Assembly (NCBI GenBank): GCA_937927435.1
Contig: CALBDW010000144.1
Location: forward strand, 1 to 28,097
DNA length: 28,097 nt
Direction of reading: 5' to 3'
Source of the DNA: an uncultured Bdellovibrionales bacterium
GTDB lineage: Bacteria > Bdellovibrionota > Bdellovibrionia > Bdellovibrionales > JAMPXM01
Both the position numbers and the translations under genes were made by a program. Under the pieces are notes generated by a model. That model worked only from the letters and a program-made list of their open reading frames with translations, made no database searches and was not told the DNA's origin. Positions 8,427 to 16,573 of the stretch are shown piece by piece (positions within the stretch are counted from its first letter, which is position 1; the number at the start of each line of letters is the position of its first letter).

Positions 8427-8959
8427 GTTTGGTTCAAAGGCCCAAACCGATTTCGAAATGGTATTTGCCCGGAATTTTGTCGGGCCTGGGGCTGACGTTC
8501 GCGAAGATGATGAAGAACCTCTTCATCTACGTGAAAAGCGGAAAGCACACCGTCACATATAACTACCCGGAAGAGAAGTATGAATACTCTCCGCGGTACA
8601 AAGGAAACCACGTCTTAACGGTTAAGAAGGACGGTTCGCTCCGCTGCACGGCTTGTATGCTTTGCGCGACGAACTGCCCGGCCGAATGCATTAAGATTGT
8701 CGCGGCCGAGCACGAGGACCCGTCGGTCGAAAAATATCCGATTTCTTACGAGATCGATATTCTTCGCTGCGTGTTCTGCGGCTTCTGCGAGGAGGCCTGC
8801 CCGGTCGACGCCATTCGTATGGGCCCCGAATGGCAAACTCCCGGCCTGAACGGCTCTCAATTCGTTTACGACATCAAGCAACTCGCTTATCGTCCGCAAC
8901 TGAAGGGCGGTATCGTCTCGGTCGTTGACGAAGAGGAACGTCACAGAGCCGGTATTTAA
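8423..8959 (+). CDS. nuoI: NADH:quinone oxidoreductase subunit I, 2x[4Fe-4S] ferredoxin (178 aa)
   Basis: This subunit carries clusters N6a and N6b that connect NuoG with NuoB. Two ferredoxin motifs are seen: CTACMLCATNCP (Cys75, 78, 81, 85) and CVFCGFCEEACP (Cys116, 119, 122, 126). The N-terminal stretch (about 13-40) is amphipathic, as expected for membrane-surface contact. The start overlaps the nuoG stop as ATGA, which implies coupled translation. In most bacteria nuoH lies between nuoG and nuoI; here it is absent, and the operon ends with this gene. Confidence 0.97.
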   Translation: MSLVQRPKPISKWYLPGILSGLGLTFAKMMKNLFIYVKSGKHTVTYNYPEEKYEYSPRYKGNHVLTVKKDGSLRCTACMLCATNCPAECIKIVAAEHEDPSVEKYPISYEIDILRCVFCGFCEEACPVDAIRMGPEWQTPGLNGSQFVYDIKQLAYRPQLKGGIVSVVDEEERHRAGI

Positions 8960-8970
8960 TTCTTTGTCTC

Positions 8971-8992
8971 CGCGCCGCCCGCGGTCGGCGCG
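8971..8992 (+). other. GC-rich hairpin between nuoI and the next gene
   Basis: CGCGCCG (8971-8977) pairs with CGGCGCG (8986-8992) over an 8-base loop, 12 bases after the nuoI stop. There is no T-run, so it could be a weak terminator, an mRNA-stabilising 3' structure, or chance. Confidence 0.4.
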
Positions 8993-9018
8993 GGAACTGC
9001 GCTTGGGGAGACTGCGTT

Positions 9019-10014
9019 TTGCGCATCGATATCTCGCGCTCAAATGCATGGAGTCGGGTTTCCGAGCAATGCCGTTCGGCGCTTCCTTTTCACGATCCGG
9101 CCGTAATGGTTCAAGCCTATATGGGCATGCCCCACGCGCTTTACGAAGCCACGCAAGGAGTGGCCCGTCTTTATTCCCACAGGAAAACGGTCGCCGTCGT
9201 TCCACCCGTTGAGCCGGTTGTCGAGTCGGTGTTGATTGCCTTTTCCGAGGAAGGTTACACCCTCAAATATCTCACTGAAGAGGAAGCGACGGACGCGACG
9301 GGCGCTTGGCTTGAGCCGATCGGCAACGAACTCGTCTTCGTCATTTGGTCGAACGATGATCCGGTGACCGGGCGCCTTTACGAACGGGAATCGCTCAACG
9401 AGGCCTTGAAAGACAAGCGCGTCTTCCGAATCAGCTTGAACCACTCACCCGCCTTTATTCCTCAGGTGCTGACGAGACCTGCACCATTCGAAACGCGACT
9501 CTTATCGGTTCGCGAAAATCTCGCGCTCGTCTTGGCGGGGGAAAGATTCCGCGTTAGCCCGATTATCGCCTCGCAACTGCCTTGGGAGCACGACATTTCC
9601 GGGCTTCGCTTGCATGCGGTTGAAGCGGCCGAAGTCGAGCGCTTGAAGAAAAACGTCATTGAGTTTGAAGCGAAGTTACCGAACGGCTTTAAACCTTATT
9701 TTTCGGCCGCGGATAAACGGATTTACGACCGCGCGGTTTTCTATTGCGAATGTTTAGACGGCTCAGCTCTCATTGAGTTGCTGGCGGACTCCACGGGGCG
9801 GAAACTCGGTCCTGCGGGATCACAAAATGTTTTCGAAGCTTTGAGCCCCTGCCGTTGGAATGACCCGAGACTTCTCGACTGGCTTTTAAAGCGCGGCGAG
9901 AAAGAAGATGTGATTCGGGGGCTCGTCCTTATCGATGCGGCCGTTATTGACGATGAACTTTCGAAGCGGCTGGACGAAGCCGCCGCGACCCTTTTCAGAA
10001 TGCAATCAGGATAA
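9019..10014 (+). CDS. Unrecognised protein, 331 aa, TTG start
   Basis: I do not recognise the family. The protein looks soluble, with no signal peptide or membrane helix. It begins MRIDISRSNAWSRVSEQCRS and has features of an alpha/beta fold, including a beta-strand-like KTVAVVPPVEP and a segment ISLNHSPAFIPQVL. A central part faintly recalls fold-type I PLP enzymes, but I see no lysine motif that would prove it. The TTG at 9019 is preceded by GGGGAG at a good distance (9005-9010); the first in-frame ATG (9106) lacks a ribosome site. It lies 60 bases after nuoI on the same strand, so read-through from the nuo operon is possible. Its last 9 bases overlap the convergent uxs gene. Confidence 0.7.
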   Translation: MRIDISRSNAWSRVSEQCRSALPFHDPAVMVQAYMGMPHALYEATQGVARLYSHRKTVAVVPPVEPVVESVLIAFSEEGYTLKYLTEEEATDATGAWLEPIGNELVFVIWSNDDPVTGRLYERESLNEALKDKRVFRISLNHSPAFIPQVLTRPAPFETRLLSVRENLALVLAGERFRVSPIIASQLPWEHDISGLRLHAVEAAEVERLKKNVIEFEAKLPNGFKPYFSAADKRIYDRAVFYCECLDGSALIELLADSTGRKLGPAGSQNVFEALSPCRWNDPRLLDWLLKRGEKEDVIRGLVLIDAAVIDDELSKRLDEAAATLFRMQSG

Positions 10015-10986
10015 AGTCGGCGTCTCGATCGACCCGTTCGCGAGAGCCAGCTCCTCTTGGAAATAGGCGAGGCAAGCGGCCAGGCCCCGGTCCAAAGGAA
10101 CTTTCGGTTCCCAACCGAGCGTTTTTCGCGCCCTCGCGATGTCGGGACAGCGTTGTCTGGGGTCGTTCTCTGGGAACGGATGATGCGCTATCGGCGCATT
10201 TTTGCCGACCAATTCGTTGATCGTTTTCGCGATCGAAATCACCGTTTTTTCGACTGGATTGCCGAGATTCACCGGCAGCCGTTCATCGCTTTGCATGAGC
10301 AGGTAAAGGCCTTCCACGAGGTCCGAAACGTAGCAGAAGCTGCGCGTTTGCCGTCCTTCGCCGTAAACCGAAAGGGGTTTTCCTTGCAAAGCTTGAATAA
10401 AGAAGTTGGGAATAATGCGACCGTCGTCGGGCCGCATACGCGGACCGTAGGTGTTGAAAATCCGCGCCACTCGGACGTCGACGCCATGAAACCGATGGTA
10501 GGCGTACGTAAGAGCTTCGCCGAAACGTTTGGCTTCGTCATAACAGCCCCGTGGGCCGATCGGATTCACGTTGCCGAAATACGTTTCCGGTTGCGGATGC
10601 ACGTCGGGGTCCCCGTAAACTTCGCTGGTGCTGGCGTAAAGGATGCGCGCCTTCGTCTCGCGGGCGAAGTCGAGCAGGCGGCGGTGGCCGATCGCCGCGG
10701 TTTCCAGGATGAAAACCGGCATCCGTTTGAAGTCGACGGGAGAAGCGGGCGAAGCAAGGTTGTAGATCTCGTCGAAGCGTTGCTCTTCGAGCGCCTCGGG
10801 AAGTGGTTCGTTGATATCGTGTTCAATGAGCGTGAGTCCTTTAGCCAACGCGGTTTCGAGGTTTTTTCTCCGGCCTGTGACGAGGCAATCCACGACCGTC
10901 ACCTCGTAGCCCTTTTCGAGGAGGGTGTCGCAAAGATGGCTTCCAATGAACCCGGCGCCGCCGGCGACGAGAGCCCGTTTTTTCAT
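10006..10986 (-). CDS. UDP-glucuronate decarboxylase (UDP-xylose synthase)-type NAD-dependent SDR (326 aa)
   Basis: An extended short-chain dehydrogenase expected to convert UDP-glucuronate into UDP-xylose in the cytoplasm. The Rossmann motif GGAGFIG is at 9-15, TSEVYG at 120-125 and the catalytic YxxxK at Tyr149-Lys153 (CYDEAKR). The blocks GNVNPIGPRGCYDEAKR, ARIFNTYGPRM and GEGRQTRSFCYVSDLV are hallmarks of the UXS/ArnA-decarboxylase branch rather than UDP-glucose 4-epimerases. The ATG overlaps the upstream ugd stop (ATGA), so the substrate-making enzyme and this one are coupled. A dTDP-glucose dehydratase-like role is less likely. Its end overlaps the convergent gene at 10014. Confidence 0.88.
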   Translation of the reverse strand: MKKRALVAGGAGFIGSHLCDTLLEKGYEVTVVDCLVTGRRKNLETALAKGLTLIEHDINEPLPEALEEQRFDEIYNLASPASPVDFKRMPVFILETAAIGHRRLLDFARETKARILYASTSEVYGDPDVHPQPETYFGNVNPIGPRGCYDEAKRFGEALTYAYHRFHGVDVRVARIFNTYGPRMRPDDGRIIPNFFIQALQGKPLSVYGEGRQTRSFCYVSDLVEGLYLLMQSDERLPVNLGNPVEKTVISIAKTINELVGKNAPIAHHPFPENDPRQRCPDIARARKTLGWEPKVPLDRGLAACLAYFQEELALANGSIETPTLS

Positions 10987-12302
10987 TTTTCAACCACTCG
11001 CTGAGCGACCGCTTGCCGTCCGATGCAGAAGTAGGTGAATCCGGCTCGAGCGGCTTTTTCGGGATCGAACACGTTGCGTCCATCGAAAATGACCGGTCTG
11101 CGCAACTTCGATTTAATCATTTCCAAATCTGCGCCCCGGAACTCATTCCATTCGGTTACGATCATCAGGGCGTCGGCCCCTTCAATGGCGGCATCGGCCG
11201 AAGAAACGCATTCAAACTGGACTTTGCATGCGGCTTTCGCCGTTTCGCTGGCGATGGGGTCATAGGCTCGAACCCTCGCTCGCGCGTCGACAAGTTTCTC
11301 GATGAGATAGAGGGACGGAGCTTCCCGCACGTCGTCAGTGCGCGGTTTGAAGGCGAGTCCCCAGACCGCGATTGTTTTCCCGCTCAAATCACCGAAGTGC
11401 TCGCGCATTCTTTCAAACAAAATCAGTTTTTGTCGGTCGTTCACGATATCAGCGGCGTTCACGACATCCATGGGGATGCCGACGGAGCGTCCGGTATGGA
11501 CCAAGGCTTTCACGTCTTTAGGAAAGCAGCTGCCGCCGAAACCGACACCGGGGTGGAAAAACGCGGGATTAATGCGCCTGTCGCTTGTGAAGCCTTTGCG
11601 GACCTGGTTGATGTCCGCGCCCAAACGGTCGGCCAAAAGCGCCAGTTCGTTGATGAAGCTGATTTTCACCGAGAGAAAAGCGTTGGCCGCGTACTTGGTC
11701 ATTTCAGCCGAAGCGTTGTCCATGACGAGAATCGGATTGCCGTTTTTCAGGAAGGGTTCGTAAAGCTCGCGCATAACCGCTTCCGCGTCGGAGGAGTCAC
11801 AGCCGATGACCACCCGGTCGGGCCGCAAGAAGTCCTCGATGGCCGCGCCTTCCTTCAGGAACTCGGGGTTGCTGACGACGTCGATCGGGTGAGGGCAATG
11901 TTCCTTGAAAAACTCTTTCACTTTTTTCGCCGTACCGACTGGGACCGTGCTTTTCAAGACGACGAATTTCTTTTCGTTGGCCGCGTCGGCGATCGCGCTC
12001 ACGACTTGCATAGTGGGACCGAGATCCGCGCTGCCGTCTGCGGACTCCGGCGTGCCGACCGCAATGAAGATCACTTTTGAGCCCTGCACAGCCGACTTGA
12101 GATCGGTCGTGAATTTCAAACGGGCGCGGGACTGATGCGCGAGTTCTTCAAGACCCGGTTCGTGAATGGGAATCCGGCCCTCGTTTAACAGGGTGATTTT
12201 TTTCTCATCCTTGTCGACGCAGATGACGCTATGCCCTGCATCTGCGAAGCAGACGCCTGCGACAAGACCAACGTATCCGGTTCCCACCACGGCAATATTC
12301 AT
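10983..12302 (-). CDS. ugd: UDP-glucose 6-dehydrogenase (439 aa)
   Basis: Oxidises UDP-glucose to UDP-glucuronate with two NAD+. The N-terminal NAD-binding motif is GTGYVG (7-12) and the catalytic nucleophile is Cys259 in GFGGSCFPKD. The blocks STVPVGTAKKV, NPEFLKEG and GLAFKPRTDDVREAPS are standard for the family, and length is normal. I chose ATG 12302 (MNIAVVGTGYVG) because GGAGG lies 9 bases upstream; an ATG at 12311 would fall directly on that site. It is the first gene of a two-gene minus-strand operon with the UDP-xylose synthase and is divergent from the YbhN-like gene. Confidence 0.97.
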   Translation of the reverse strand: MNIAVVGTGYVGLVAGVCFADAGHSVICVDKDEKKITLLNEGRIPIHEPGLEELAHQSRARLKFTTDLKSAVQGSKVIFIAVGTPESADGSADLGPTMQVVSAIADAANEKKFVVLKSTVPVGTAKKVKEFFKEHCPHPIDVVSNPEFLKEGAAIEDFLRPDRVVIGCDSSDAEAVMRELYEPFLKNGNPILVMDNASAEMTKYAANAFLSVKISFINELALLADRLGADINQVRKGFTSDRRINPAFFHPGVGFGGSCFPKDVKALVHTGRSVGIPMDVVNAADIVNDRQKLILFERMREHFGDLSGKTIAVWGLAFKPRTDDVREAPSLYLIEKLVDARARVRAYDPIASETAKAACKVQFECVSSADAAIEGADALMIVTEWNEFRGADLEMIKSKLRRPVIFDGRNVFDPEKAARAGFTYFCIGRQAVAQRVVEK

Positions 12303-12328
12303 TAAGTGCATCCTCCAGTGGCATTTTG

Positions 12329-12356
12329 TTGGCAAAGCCGGGACGACAGCATAAAA
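12329..12356 (+). promoter_or_regulatory. Candidate promoter for the YbhN-like gene
   Basis: TTGGCA (12329-12334) is separated by 16 bases from ATAAAA (12351-12356) in the 64-base gap between divergent starts. The -35 fits the housekeeping consensus at 5 of 6 positions; the -10 is weak and close to the ATG at 12367. Confidence 0.3.
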
Positions 12357-12366
12357 CTGCGGTAGC

Positions 12367-13431
12367 ATGCTCAACAAGGTAAAACAAGCAGAGGTAGCGC
12401 CCGAAGACGGAAAAGAAAGACCGCTTCCGACCGCTCCCCAGCGCATTTTAAAATCTTCCCTGAAAACTGGCTTTAAAGTCGCTCTCGCTTTCGGCCTCAT
12501 CTATTGGATGATCCAGAAGGGCGCGCTCGATTTCGCCGTGTTTTCCCGTATTGCCACGCCGAGCGTGATTGCGGCGTGCGCTCTCATGGTCTTTCTCCAG
12601 CTGTTCATCAATAATTATCGCTGGTTAATCCTTTTGCGCGGCCAAGGCTTGCAAAGCAGCATGCGTCAGACGTTGCCTTTGACCTTCATTGGGCTCTTTT
12701 TCAATTTCGTTATGCCGGGAGGGGTCGGGGGAGACGTTCTCAAGGGCTATTATCTGCTGCAAGACCATCCGCGGCAGAAATTTGCGGCCGCGGTCAGCAT
12801 CCTCGTCGACCGGTTGATCGGCTTCTTCGTCATGATCGGCACGGCCTTTTTCGCGCTGCTTTTGAATTGGGAAGCGGTTTCGCAAGTGCCGCAGCTCCGG
12901 TCGGTCGCATTGGCGACAAGCTTTTTCTTTCTCGGCTTCATTTTGTTTTTTGGGTTCGCTCTTTCGCGCCGCTTAGGCCGTCGGATTTTCGACGGTCAAT
13001 TTGGACGCTTCGTTTTTGCGAAATTGCCGGGCGGTTCTCATTTCCGCCGTTTTTACGAGCAGGTTCATTCTTATCGCGATAATCCGCACGCATTTTTTGT
13101 GGCGACGCTTTTGAGTGTGCTGACGCAATTGCCGATGGTCGGCTTCGTCTACATCGTCGCGCTTTCAATGGATGTGACCGGGATTCCGATGACGGTTTAT
13201 TTCTTCCTTGTGCCGGTCGGTACAGTGGTGACAGCGCTTCCGATTTCGCCGGCGGGCATCGGGGTCGGGCAGGCCGCCTTCTATTTCTTGTTCAGCCTAT
13301 ACCTGGGCGCATCGAGCCAGCTTGGGCCGACGGCGGCCACGCTCATGCAAGCGATCAATTTCTGTTGGGGACTTTTGGGGGCTTTCTTTTATTTGCATAG
13401 AAAAAAACCGGCGCTGCCTGCGGAGGGGTGA
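12367..13431 (+). CDS. YbhN/AglD-type (UPF0104, LPG synthase membrane domain) integral membrane protein, 354 aa
   Basis: A polytopic inner-membrane protein with at least seven hydrophobic helices after a polar N-terminal tail of about 35 residues. Family blocks include NNYRWLILLRGQGL, FFNFVMPGGVGGDVLKGYYL and LPISPAGIGVGQAAF. The family is related to the membrane (flippase-like) domain of lysyl-phosphatidylglycerol synthase MprF and often stands near lipid or glycan biosynthesis genes. Here it is divergent from ugd-uxs, which fits a role in lipid-linked sugar handling, but no substrate can be named. The soluble synthase domain of MprF is missing. The ribosome site before the ATG is weak. recO follows 14 bases later. 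Confidence 0.88.
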   Translation: MLNKVKQAEVAPEDGKERPLPTAPQRILKSSLKTGFKVALAFGLIYWMIQKGALDFAVFSRIATPSVIAACALMVFLQLFINNYRWLILLRGQGLQSSMRQTLPLTFIGLFFNFVMPGGVGGDVLKGYYLLQDHPRQKFAAAVSILVDRLIGFFVMIGTAFFALLLNWEAVSQVPQLRSVALATSFFFLGFILFFGFALSRRLGRRIFDGQFGRFVFAKLPGGSHFRRFYEQVHSYRDNPHAFFVATLLSVLTQLPMVGFVYIVALSMDVTGIPMTVYFFLVPVGTVVTALPISPAGIGVGQAAFYFLFSLYLGASSQLGPTAATLMQAINFCWGLLGAFFYLHRKKPALPAEG

Positions 13432-13445
13432 TATAACGGAAAGCG

Positions 13446-14051
13446 GTGGCTGGCGTGCAAGTCAAAGACAAGGTCTTCATTTTGAAAAAGACGCGTTACG
13501 GTGACGCCGACCTTATCCTCAACTGCCTCTCTTCGAGAGGGGCACGTCTCAATCTCTTCGCGCGCTCTGCTTTAAAGAGTAAAAAACGTTTCGGCGGGGG
13601 CGTGCTTGAACCGACCCATTACGTGCACGTTCTTTATGAGGACAAAAGCGGGACTTCTTCGGCTGAAAGTCCGCTGCAGACGCTGAAAGAAGCGTCACTT
13701 GTTAACGACTTTCCTGGCTTGAGGTCCGACTATTCCCGGATAGAAACGGGACTTCATTTCGTCCGCTTGATCAACAGCGTGGTGAAGGAAGGGGACGTCG
13801 ATTCGGTCGATCTCTTTAATCTTCTCGGGAACGCGTTGAAAGCGGCTGAAACGAGCGAGCGTCTGGATCGGCTGCGCACGCATTTTGAGGCGAAGCTGCT
13901 TGCGAACCAGGGGATGTTTCCGGTCGAGGAAACGGACGATGAGATTCTCATGCGGACACCAATCGCCGAGCATGCGCGCCTTCCCCTGGACGAAAGGGCA
14001 TGGGTCCGGGCCCGCGGCCGGGTGAAGCGCATTCTCGAGGAATACCTGTAA
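13446..14051 (+). CDS. recO: DNA repair protein RecO (201 aa)
   Basis: Mediator of RecA loading in the RecFOR recombination pathway. The N-terminal OB-fold block is clear: KKTRYGDADLILNCLSSRG, LFARSALKSKKRFGG and LEPTHYVHV. A helical part follows, with the family-like FEAKLLANQGMFP. It is somewhat shorter than the usual 230-250 residues, with a trimmed C-terminus and no cysteine zinc motif. The start is GTG at 13446 after GGAAAG; the first in-frame ATG lies far inside the conserved core. It is probably cotranscribed with the YbhN-like gene. Confidence 0.9.
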   Translation: MAGVQVKDKVFILKKTRYGDADLILNCLSSRGARLNLFARSALKSKKRFGGGVLEPTHYVHVLYEDKSGTSSAESPLQTLKEASLVNDFPGLRSDYSRIETGLHFVRLINSVVKEGDVDSVDLFNLLGNALKAAETSERLDRLRTHFEAKLLANQGMFPVEETDDEILMRTPIAEHARLPLDERAWVRARGRVKRILEEYL

Positions 14052-14126
14052 ACAAACCCGTCTCGGTGAAAGACATTGCGGTCGCCTGGGCTTTGGCCGT
14101 CCCGAAGTTCATGCGAAAATGGACGC

Positions 14127-14276
14127 ATGTTCGGGTTCACCACCAATGAAATCCTCGCGATCATTGCGGCTGTCGGAGTGGCTTTCGTGAGCTACCGGAT
14201 CTTTACCGACGAAATGGCCGCGCACCGCAACCGCAAAGAAGAAGGTTTCGATCTCTTTGACTCCGATGACGATTGA
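14127..14276 (+). CDS. Small single-pass membrane protein, 49 aa
   Basis: The peptide begins MFGFTTNEILAIIAAVGVAF, giving one hydrophobic helix (about residues 7-25) followed by a charged tail that ends in DLFDSDDD. No family is recognised. The ATG at 14127 has only a weak GGA upstream, and longer in-frame starts at 14076 look poorer. It ends 8 bases before the stop of the convergent TPR-barrel gene. The clean membrane-helix-plus-acidic-tail pattern argues for a real small gene, but this is not certain. Confidence 0.5.
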   Translation: MFGFTTNEILAIIAAVGVAFVSYRIFTDEMAAHRNRKEEGFDLFDSDDD

Positions 14277-14283
14277 CCGCCTG

Positions 14284-16434
14284 CTAAAACGCCTGCAGCG
14301 CCGACAGCGTGAGCATGGTCGTCCACTTTTTGTACGTATAGGTTTTCGTATTCGACATGTTGTCGCTGTAAGAAGCGCTCAACCCCGCACTGAAAACATC
14401 GTTAATTTTTTTCGTCGCGCCGAGGGTGAGAGTGAGATTATTGTCTGTCCGGACGTCGACGTGCTCGGGGTAGGTGAGGAAGTAGTAACCCAATTTCGCC
14501 GAAGCGGTCGTGTCCCAGTAGAACGGTTGGATCCAGCCGAGAGCTAGATCGAACCGATTGTAAGTCATGTTCTTACCGGCCGCACTATTCATGGTGACGG
14601 CGGCTTCCGTCGTCATGATTTTGGTTTTGCTTTCGCTGAAGAAATGCAGGTTGCTGTTGAGAAGCTTCACCCGAAAGGCACTTAAGTCGTTGTCGCCTGT
14701 CTGGCTCGCCATCTTGTTGGTATCGTTTCTCAGCTCCAGGTTGAGGTTTGAGTAAAGCCGGTTGCTCACGATGAAGAGGTTGCCGAAGTTGAGAAAAAGG
14801 GAGGAGATGATCTCCTTTTCGGTGTTGTCTTCGATTCCCATCGAAATCGACTCGTAGCCCGGAGTGATGTCGAGCTTATAGCCTTTCCCCCAAAACAGTC
14901 CTTTATGGCTCCACGGGGCCGTGACGGTAAACACCAAGGGGTCGGCGTTCCGCAGGGATTGGCTGTGTTCGAAGGACGTATCGACCGAGTACATGTAAAA
15001 GCCGTCGAGCTGCACCGCCCATTCTTTCGATTCCGTATAGAGGGGGCGATAGCGGACCGAACCCATCACGAGACTGCGGAGACCTTCCGTATCGGTCGCC
15101 GCGCCTTGCGAAAGAGAGGATTCGGAAATGAGGTTGATGTTGGAGTCGTACTGCGCCCCGAGCGTGGCCGAAATCTGCCATTTGCGGGCTTTTTCCGCCT
15201 CGAACTGGCGGATGCGGAGAATTTGTTCGATGTACATTTCCGCGCGTTCGTCGAGCTTCGGGTCTTGCGACGTATCGAGGACGGCTTGGAAGGCTTGTTG
15301 GGCATCGTCCCACTTTTTTTCTTCGAAGAGCGCGACGCCTTTATAGAATTGCGATGGCGGCGCAAGCGTCCTGTCTTTCGTATTCACGACGCGGTCGAAC
15401 GCGGCGACGGCCGCGCCATACTCCTTCAAATGGAAGTGGTTAAGGCCGATGAAGAAATCCCTTTCGGCGTGATTGACGTTCGTGCTGTCGGCTTTGTTCA
15501 AATACACGAGCGATTTGTTGTACTGGTCAGTCTTATAGAGAGCCACACCGTACTGAAAGTAGTAAGAGCGGTTATCCGGATCGAGTTCAATGGCTTGCGA
15601 GAACTTTTCGGTCGCTTCCTTGAAATTTTCCGCGCGGTAAAGCGCGAGCCCTTCGTCCGCCAGTCGCAGACCTTCTTTCTTTCTCTTTTCCTTTTCCGCT
15701 GCGGCCGCCGCGGCCGCTTTCAGCTGTTCGAGCCGTTGCGTTTCTATTTGTTCGAGCCGGGCGCGTTCAGCCGCTGCACGAGCGGCTTCTTCTTTCCGTT
15801 TCAGCTCTTCGGCGAGTTGGGCCGTGTCTAGCTGCTGGTCCGAGGGATATTTCTTCTTTTGCAAGCCTTCGATTTGCTGTTCAGCGAGGTACGCCCGGAG
15901 CGCGGCCTGCGCCTGTTCGGCCGTATCGAAAATTTCGATGGACTGCCCGCGCGCCGGCGAGCGCCGGAATATGAACGGCTTTCTCGGCAATTGGTTATTC
16001 GCGATCAAGGAGGAGATCTGTTTCATCCCTTGCGGCGTTTCGAAGAGTTCTTGCGGAGGAACGAAGAAATCGACCTGCATCCGCTGACCCTCTTGCCATC
16101 CGATGGAGTAAAGTCCGGTGAAAACCGCGGAATCGGGAGCGTCTTCAATGAGGACGATCTGGACGAGCTTTCCGGAATTGCGGTCACGCATGATGAGGGA
16201 GCCCGAGTCGATTTGGGTCGGATTTTTGTTCCAAGCGGGGATACGGTAACTGATACGGAGGTTAGAGGACGTATCCACTTGGATGCCCTTCGGCGAGGGA
16301 GAAGGTTTCTTTTTGGTCGCCTGTCCCGTTTTTTGGGGGGCGGGAAGCATCGTCGACGGCTGGTCTTGGCTCGAGGGAGCTTGCGCGAGTGCGACGGATG
16401 AAACGAGGACGAAAACCGACAGAGCGAACTTCAC
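14284..16434 (-). CDS. TPR protein with C-terminal predicted outer-membrane beta-barrel, 716 aa
   Basis: A modular envelope protein. Residues 1-18 form a signal peptide ending near VALAQA. A Pro/Lys-rich stretch (about 20-50) and a beta-rich domain (about 50-165) follow, then an Ala/Glu/Lys-rich coiled coil (about 175-255), three or four TPR-like repeats (about 255-405; best seen in GLALYRAENFKEATEKFSQA) and a roughly 300-residue C-terminal part beginning GAQYDSNINL with alternating aromatic strands. It ends in LSALQAF, a terminal Phe as in outer-membrane barrels inserted by the BAM machinery. Periplasmic TPRs before a barrel recall Slam-type translocators, but I cannot show homology. The start is GTG 16434 with AAGGAG seven bases upstream. 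It is encoded after the FecR-domain gene on the same strand. Confidence 0.85.
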   Translation of the reverse strand: MKFALSVFVLVSSVALAQAPSSQDQPSTMLPAPQKTGQATKKKPSPSPKGIQVDTSSNLRISYRIPAWNKNPTQIDSGSLIMRDRNSGKLVQIVLIEDAPDSAVFTGLYSIGWQEGQRMQVDFFVPPQELFETPQGMKQISSLIANNQLPRKPFIFRRSPARGQSIEIFDTAEQAQAALRAYLAEQQIEGLQKKKYPSDQQLDTAQLAEELKRKEEAARAAAERARLEQIETQRLEQLKAAAAAAAEKEKRKKEGLRLADEGLALYRAENFKEATEKFSQAIELDPDNRSYYFQYGVALYKTDQYNKSLVYLNKADSTNVNHAERDFFIGLNHFHLKEYGAAVAAFDRVVNTKDRTLAPPSQFYKGVALFEEKKWDDAQQAFQAVLDTSQDPKLDERAEMYIEQILRIRQFEAEKARKWQISATLGAQYDSNINLISESSLSQGAATDTEGLRSLVMGSVRYRPLYTESKEWAVQLDGFYMYSVDTSFEHSQSLRNADPLVFTVTAPWSHKGLFWGKGYKLDITPGYESISMGIEDNTEKEIISSLFLNFGNLFIVSNRLYSNLNLELRNDTNKMASQTGDNDLSAFRVKLLNSNLHFFSESKTKIMTTEAAVTMNSAAGKNMTYNRFDLALGWIQPFYWDTTASAKLGYYFLTYPEHVDVRTDNNLTLTLGATKKINDVFSAGLSASYSDNMSNTKTYTYKKWTTMLTLSALQAF

Positions 16435-16452
16435 GATGCGGCTCCTTAGCTG

Positions 16453-16511
16453 CAGTTCAAAAGCTCAGTTCAATATCAGTTTTAATACTAGTTGAATTGG
16501 CTGAAGTTCAG
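16453..16511 (-). repeat. Repeated TTGAACTG motifs upstream of the TPR-barrel gene
   Basis: Two exact CAGTTCAA copies (16453-16460 and 16466-16473, TTGAACTG on the gene strand) lie 13 bases apart, with related copies at 16490-16496 (AGTTGAA) and 16505-16511 (AGTTCAG). They lie in an AT-rich patch just upstream of the GTG start and may be operator or promoter elements. Confidence 0.35.
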
Positions 16512-16538
16512 AAGGCCAATCTCTGTCGAAAGACGTGT

Positions 16539-16565
16539 AAAGCGCCTGGGCACCCGCGGCGCTTT
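16539..16565 (-). terminator. Hairpin terminator after the FecR-domain gene
   Basis: A perfect 8-bp stem pairs AAAGCGCC (16539-16546) with GGCGCTTT (16558-16565) over an 11-base loop. It lies 8 bases after the FecR gene stop on the minus strand. The T-run is much better in the plus direction (CCTCTTTTTTATT), so on the minus strand it may be only partial and let some transcription reach the TPR gene. Confidence 0.55.
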
Positions 16566-16573
16566 CCTCTTTT

